Positions 6,008-6,250 of a stretch of DNA of 6,250 nucleotides are shown here, piece by piece. Source of the stretch: an uncultured Spirochaetales bacterium (GTDB taxonomy: Bacteria; Spirochaetota; Spirochaetia; Sphaerochaetales; Sphaerochaetaceae); the NCBI GenBank assembly GCA_937902565.1, contig CALFMX010000178.1:1-6250 (forward strand). The letters are read 5' to 3'. Position 1 is the first letter of the stretch, and every line of letters starts with the position of its first letter. The notes under the pieces are model-generated. The model ran no database searches. It saw only the letters and a program-made list of their open reading frames with translations, and was not told the origin of the DNA. The translations under genes and the position numbers were made by a program.

Positions 6008-6030
6008 GATCATACGCAAAGCGATCATAC
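6008..6030. repeat. Direct repeat GATCATAC x2 in the divergent intergenic region
   Basis: GATCATAC occurs at 6008-6015 and 6023-6030, 15 bases apart. One copy contains the -10 of the HAD promoter, and the other lies in its spacer. It may be a regulator site acting on both divergent genes, or a chance repeat. Confidence 0.3.
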
Positions 6031-6037
6031 ATGCCAA
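6009..6037 (-). promoter_or_regulatory. Promoter of the HAD gene, predicting a leaderless mRNA
   Basis: The minus strand reads TTGGCA (6037-6032; 5 of 6 to the -35 consensus), a 17-base spacer, then TATGAT (6014-6009; 5 of 6 to the -10). Only six bases (CCCAAC) separate the -10 from the ATG at 6002, so transcription should start on or within a base or two of the start codon. The lack of any ribosome site there agrees with this. The -35 lies next to the ribosome site of the divergent glycosylase gene. Confidence 0.6.
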
Positions 6038-6048
6038 GAGGAGGGGGA

Positions 6049-6250
6049 ATGGAAGAGATCATCATACGGACACAGCAATTCATTGCCCAGTTGGAGTGCC
6101 TTAATATCAGCCTCGATTGCTACGTCTACAATCCGCTTGAGTATGCATGGGCGATGCACGAGACCTACCTCAGGCGTTTTGCCAGCCAAAAGACCCGGAC
6201 ATTGCTGCTGGGGATGAACCCCGGCCCCTTCGGTATGGCCCAGACGGGGG
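6049..6250 (+). CDS. smug1: SMUG1-type uracil-DNA glycosylase, 3' truncated
   Basis: SMUG1 enzymes cut uracil, 5-hydroxymethyluracil and, in some bacterial members, xanthine from DNA to start base-excision repair. Only the first 67 codons are in the window; the family is usually about 240-270 residues. Recognition rests on two stretches close to animal SMUG1: YNPLEYAWAMHETYLRRFA (27-45), and LLLGMNPGPFGMAQTG (52-67), which is catalytic motif 1. N57, in GMNPG, corresponds to the water-activating asparagine. Met-Asn-Pro rather than Gln-Asp-Pro at this point excludes family 1 UDG (Ung). Start: a strong AGGAGG (6039-6044) lies four bases before the ATG. The gene is divergent from the HAD phosphatase, with 46 bases between start codons. 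Its own promoter must lie within the 5' end of the HAD gene or in this gap; I find none convincing. Confidence 0.9.
   Translation, partial: MEEIIIRTQQFIAQLECLNISLDCYVYNPLEYAWAMHETYLRRFASQKTRTLLLGMNPGPFGMAQTG

Noticed and set aside
5241..6083. Longer HAD protein starting at 6083
   Set aside because: The extra 27 residues have no family similarity that I can see, would overlap the divergent smug1 start, and include the HAD promoter.
5490..6104. Plus-strand open frame opposite the HAD gene, extending past 6049
   Set aside because: It overlaps both the HAD gene and, in another frame, the start of smug1, which has a strong ribosome site and family motifs.

Overview
The window (about 57% G+C by eye) is densely coded and holds six genes: two cut by the window edges and four complete. 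The features point to an anaerobic or microaerophilic bacterium. A two-iron superoxide reductase (desulfoferrodoxin) is typical of anaerobes. An MTA/SAH deaminase paired with MtnA is the salvage layout of organisms that lack the aerobic methionine cycle. I cannot fix the lineage from this sequence; a spirochaete, a thermotogote or a deltaproteobacterium-like organism would all fit. There are no rRNA or tRNA genes, insertion sequences, CRISPR repeats or phage genes, and no stretch longer than 75 bases lacks a gene.

Layout. Positions 1-657 (+) hold the 3' part of an ABC-transporter ATPase of the nitrate/sulfonate/taurine type. Positions 654-5150 (-) hold four genes that look like one transcription unit, read right to left: an acyl-CoA synthetase (AMP-forming), an MTA/SAH deaminase (mtaD), methylthioribose-1-phosphate isomerase (mtnA) and desulfoferrodoxin (dfx). 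Gaps are 23, 14 and 53 bases. A TTGACA-17-GAGAAT promoter and a 23-base palindrome precede the first gene. An intrinsic terminator follows the last gene, but it lies inside the coding region of the opposing ABC gene. Positions 5241-6002 (-) hold a HAD-family phosphatase, probably read from a leaderless mRNA. Positions 6049-6250 (+) hold the divergent 5' end of a SMUG1-type uracil-DNA glycosylase, which runs off the window.

How the genes may work together. MtaD would deaminate methylthioadenosine (or SAH or 5'-deoxyadenosine) to the inosine form. A nucleoside phosphorylase, not in this window, would give the 5-substituted ribose-1-phosphate, and MtnA would isomerise that to the ribulose-1-phosphate. 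This is the deaminase-first salvage route known from methanogens and proposed for other anaerobes that make much 5'-deoxyadenosine with radical-SAM enzymes. The roles of the acyl-CoA synthetase and the superoxide reductase in the same unit are not obvious. The HAD phosphatase and SMUG1 form a separate divergent pair.

Non-coding signals are the most unusual part: an antisense-embedded terminator with interlocked stop codons, a possible two-state hairpin over the mtnA ribosome-binding site, operator-like palindromes at two promoters, and a promoter that places the HAD transcript start on its ATG. All are read by eye and none has been tested.
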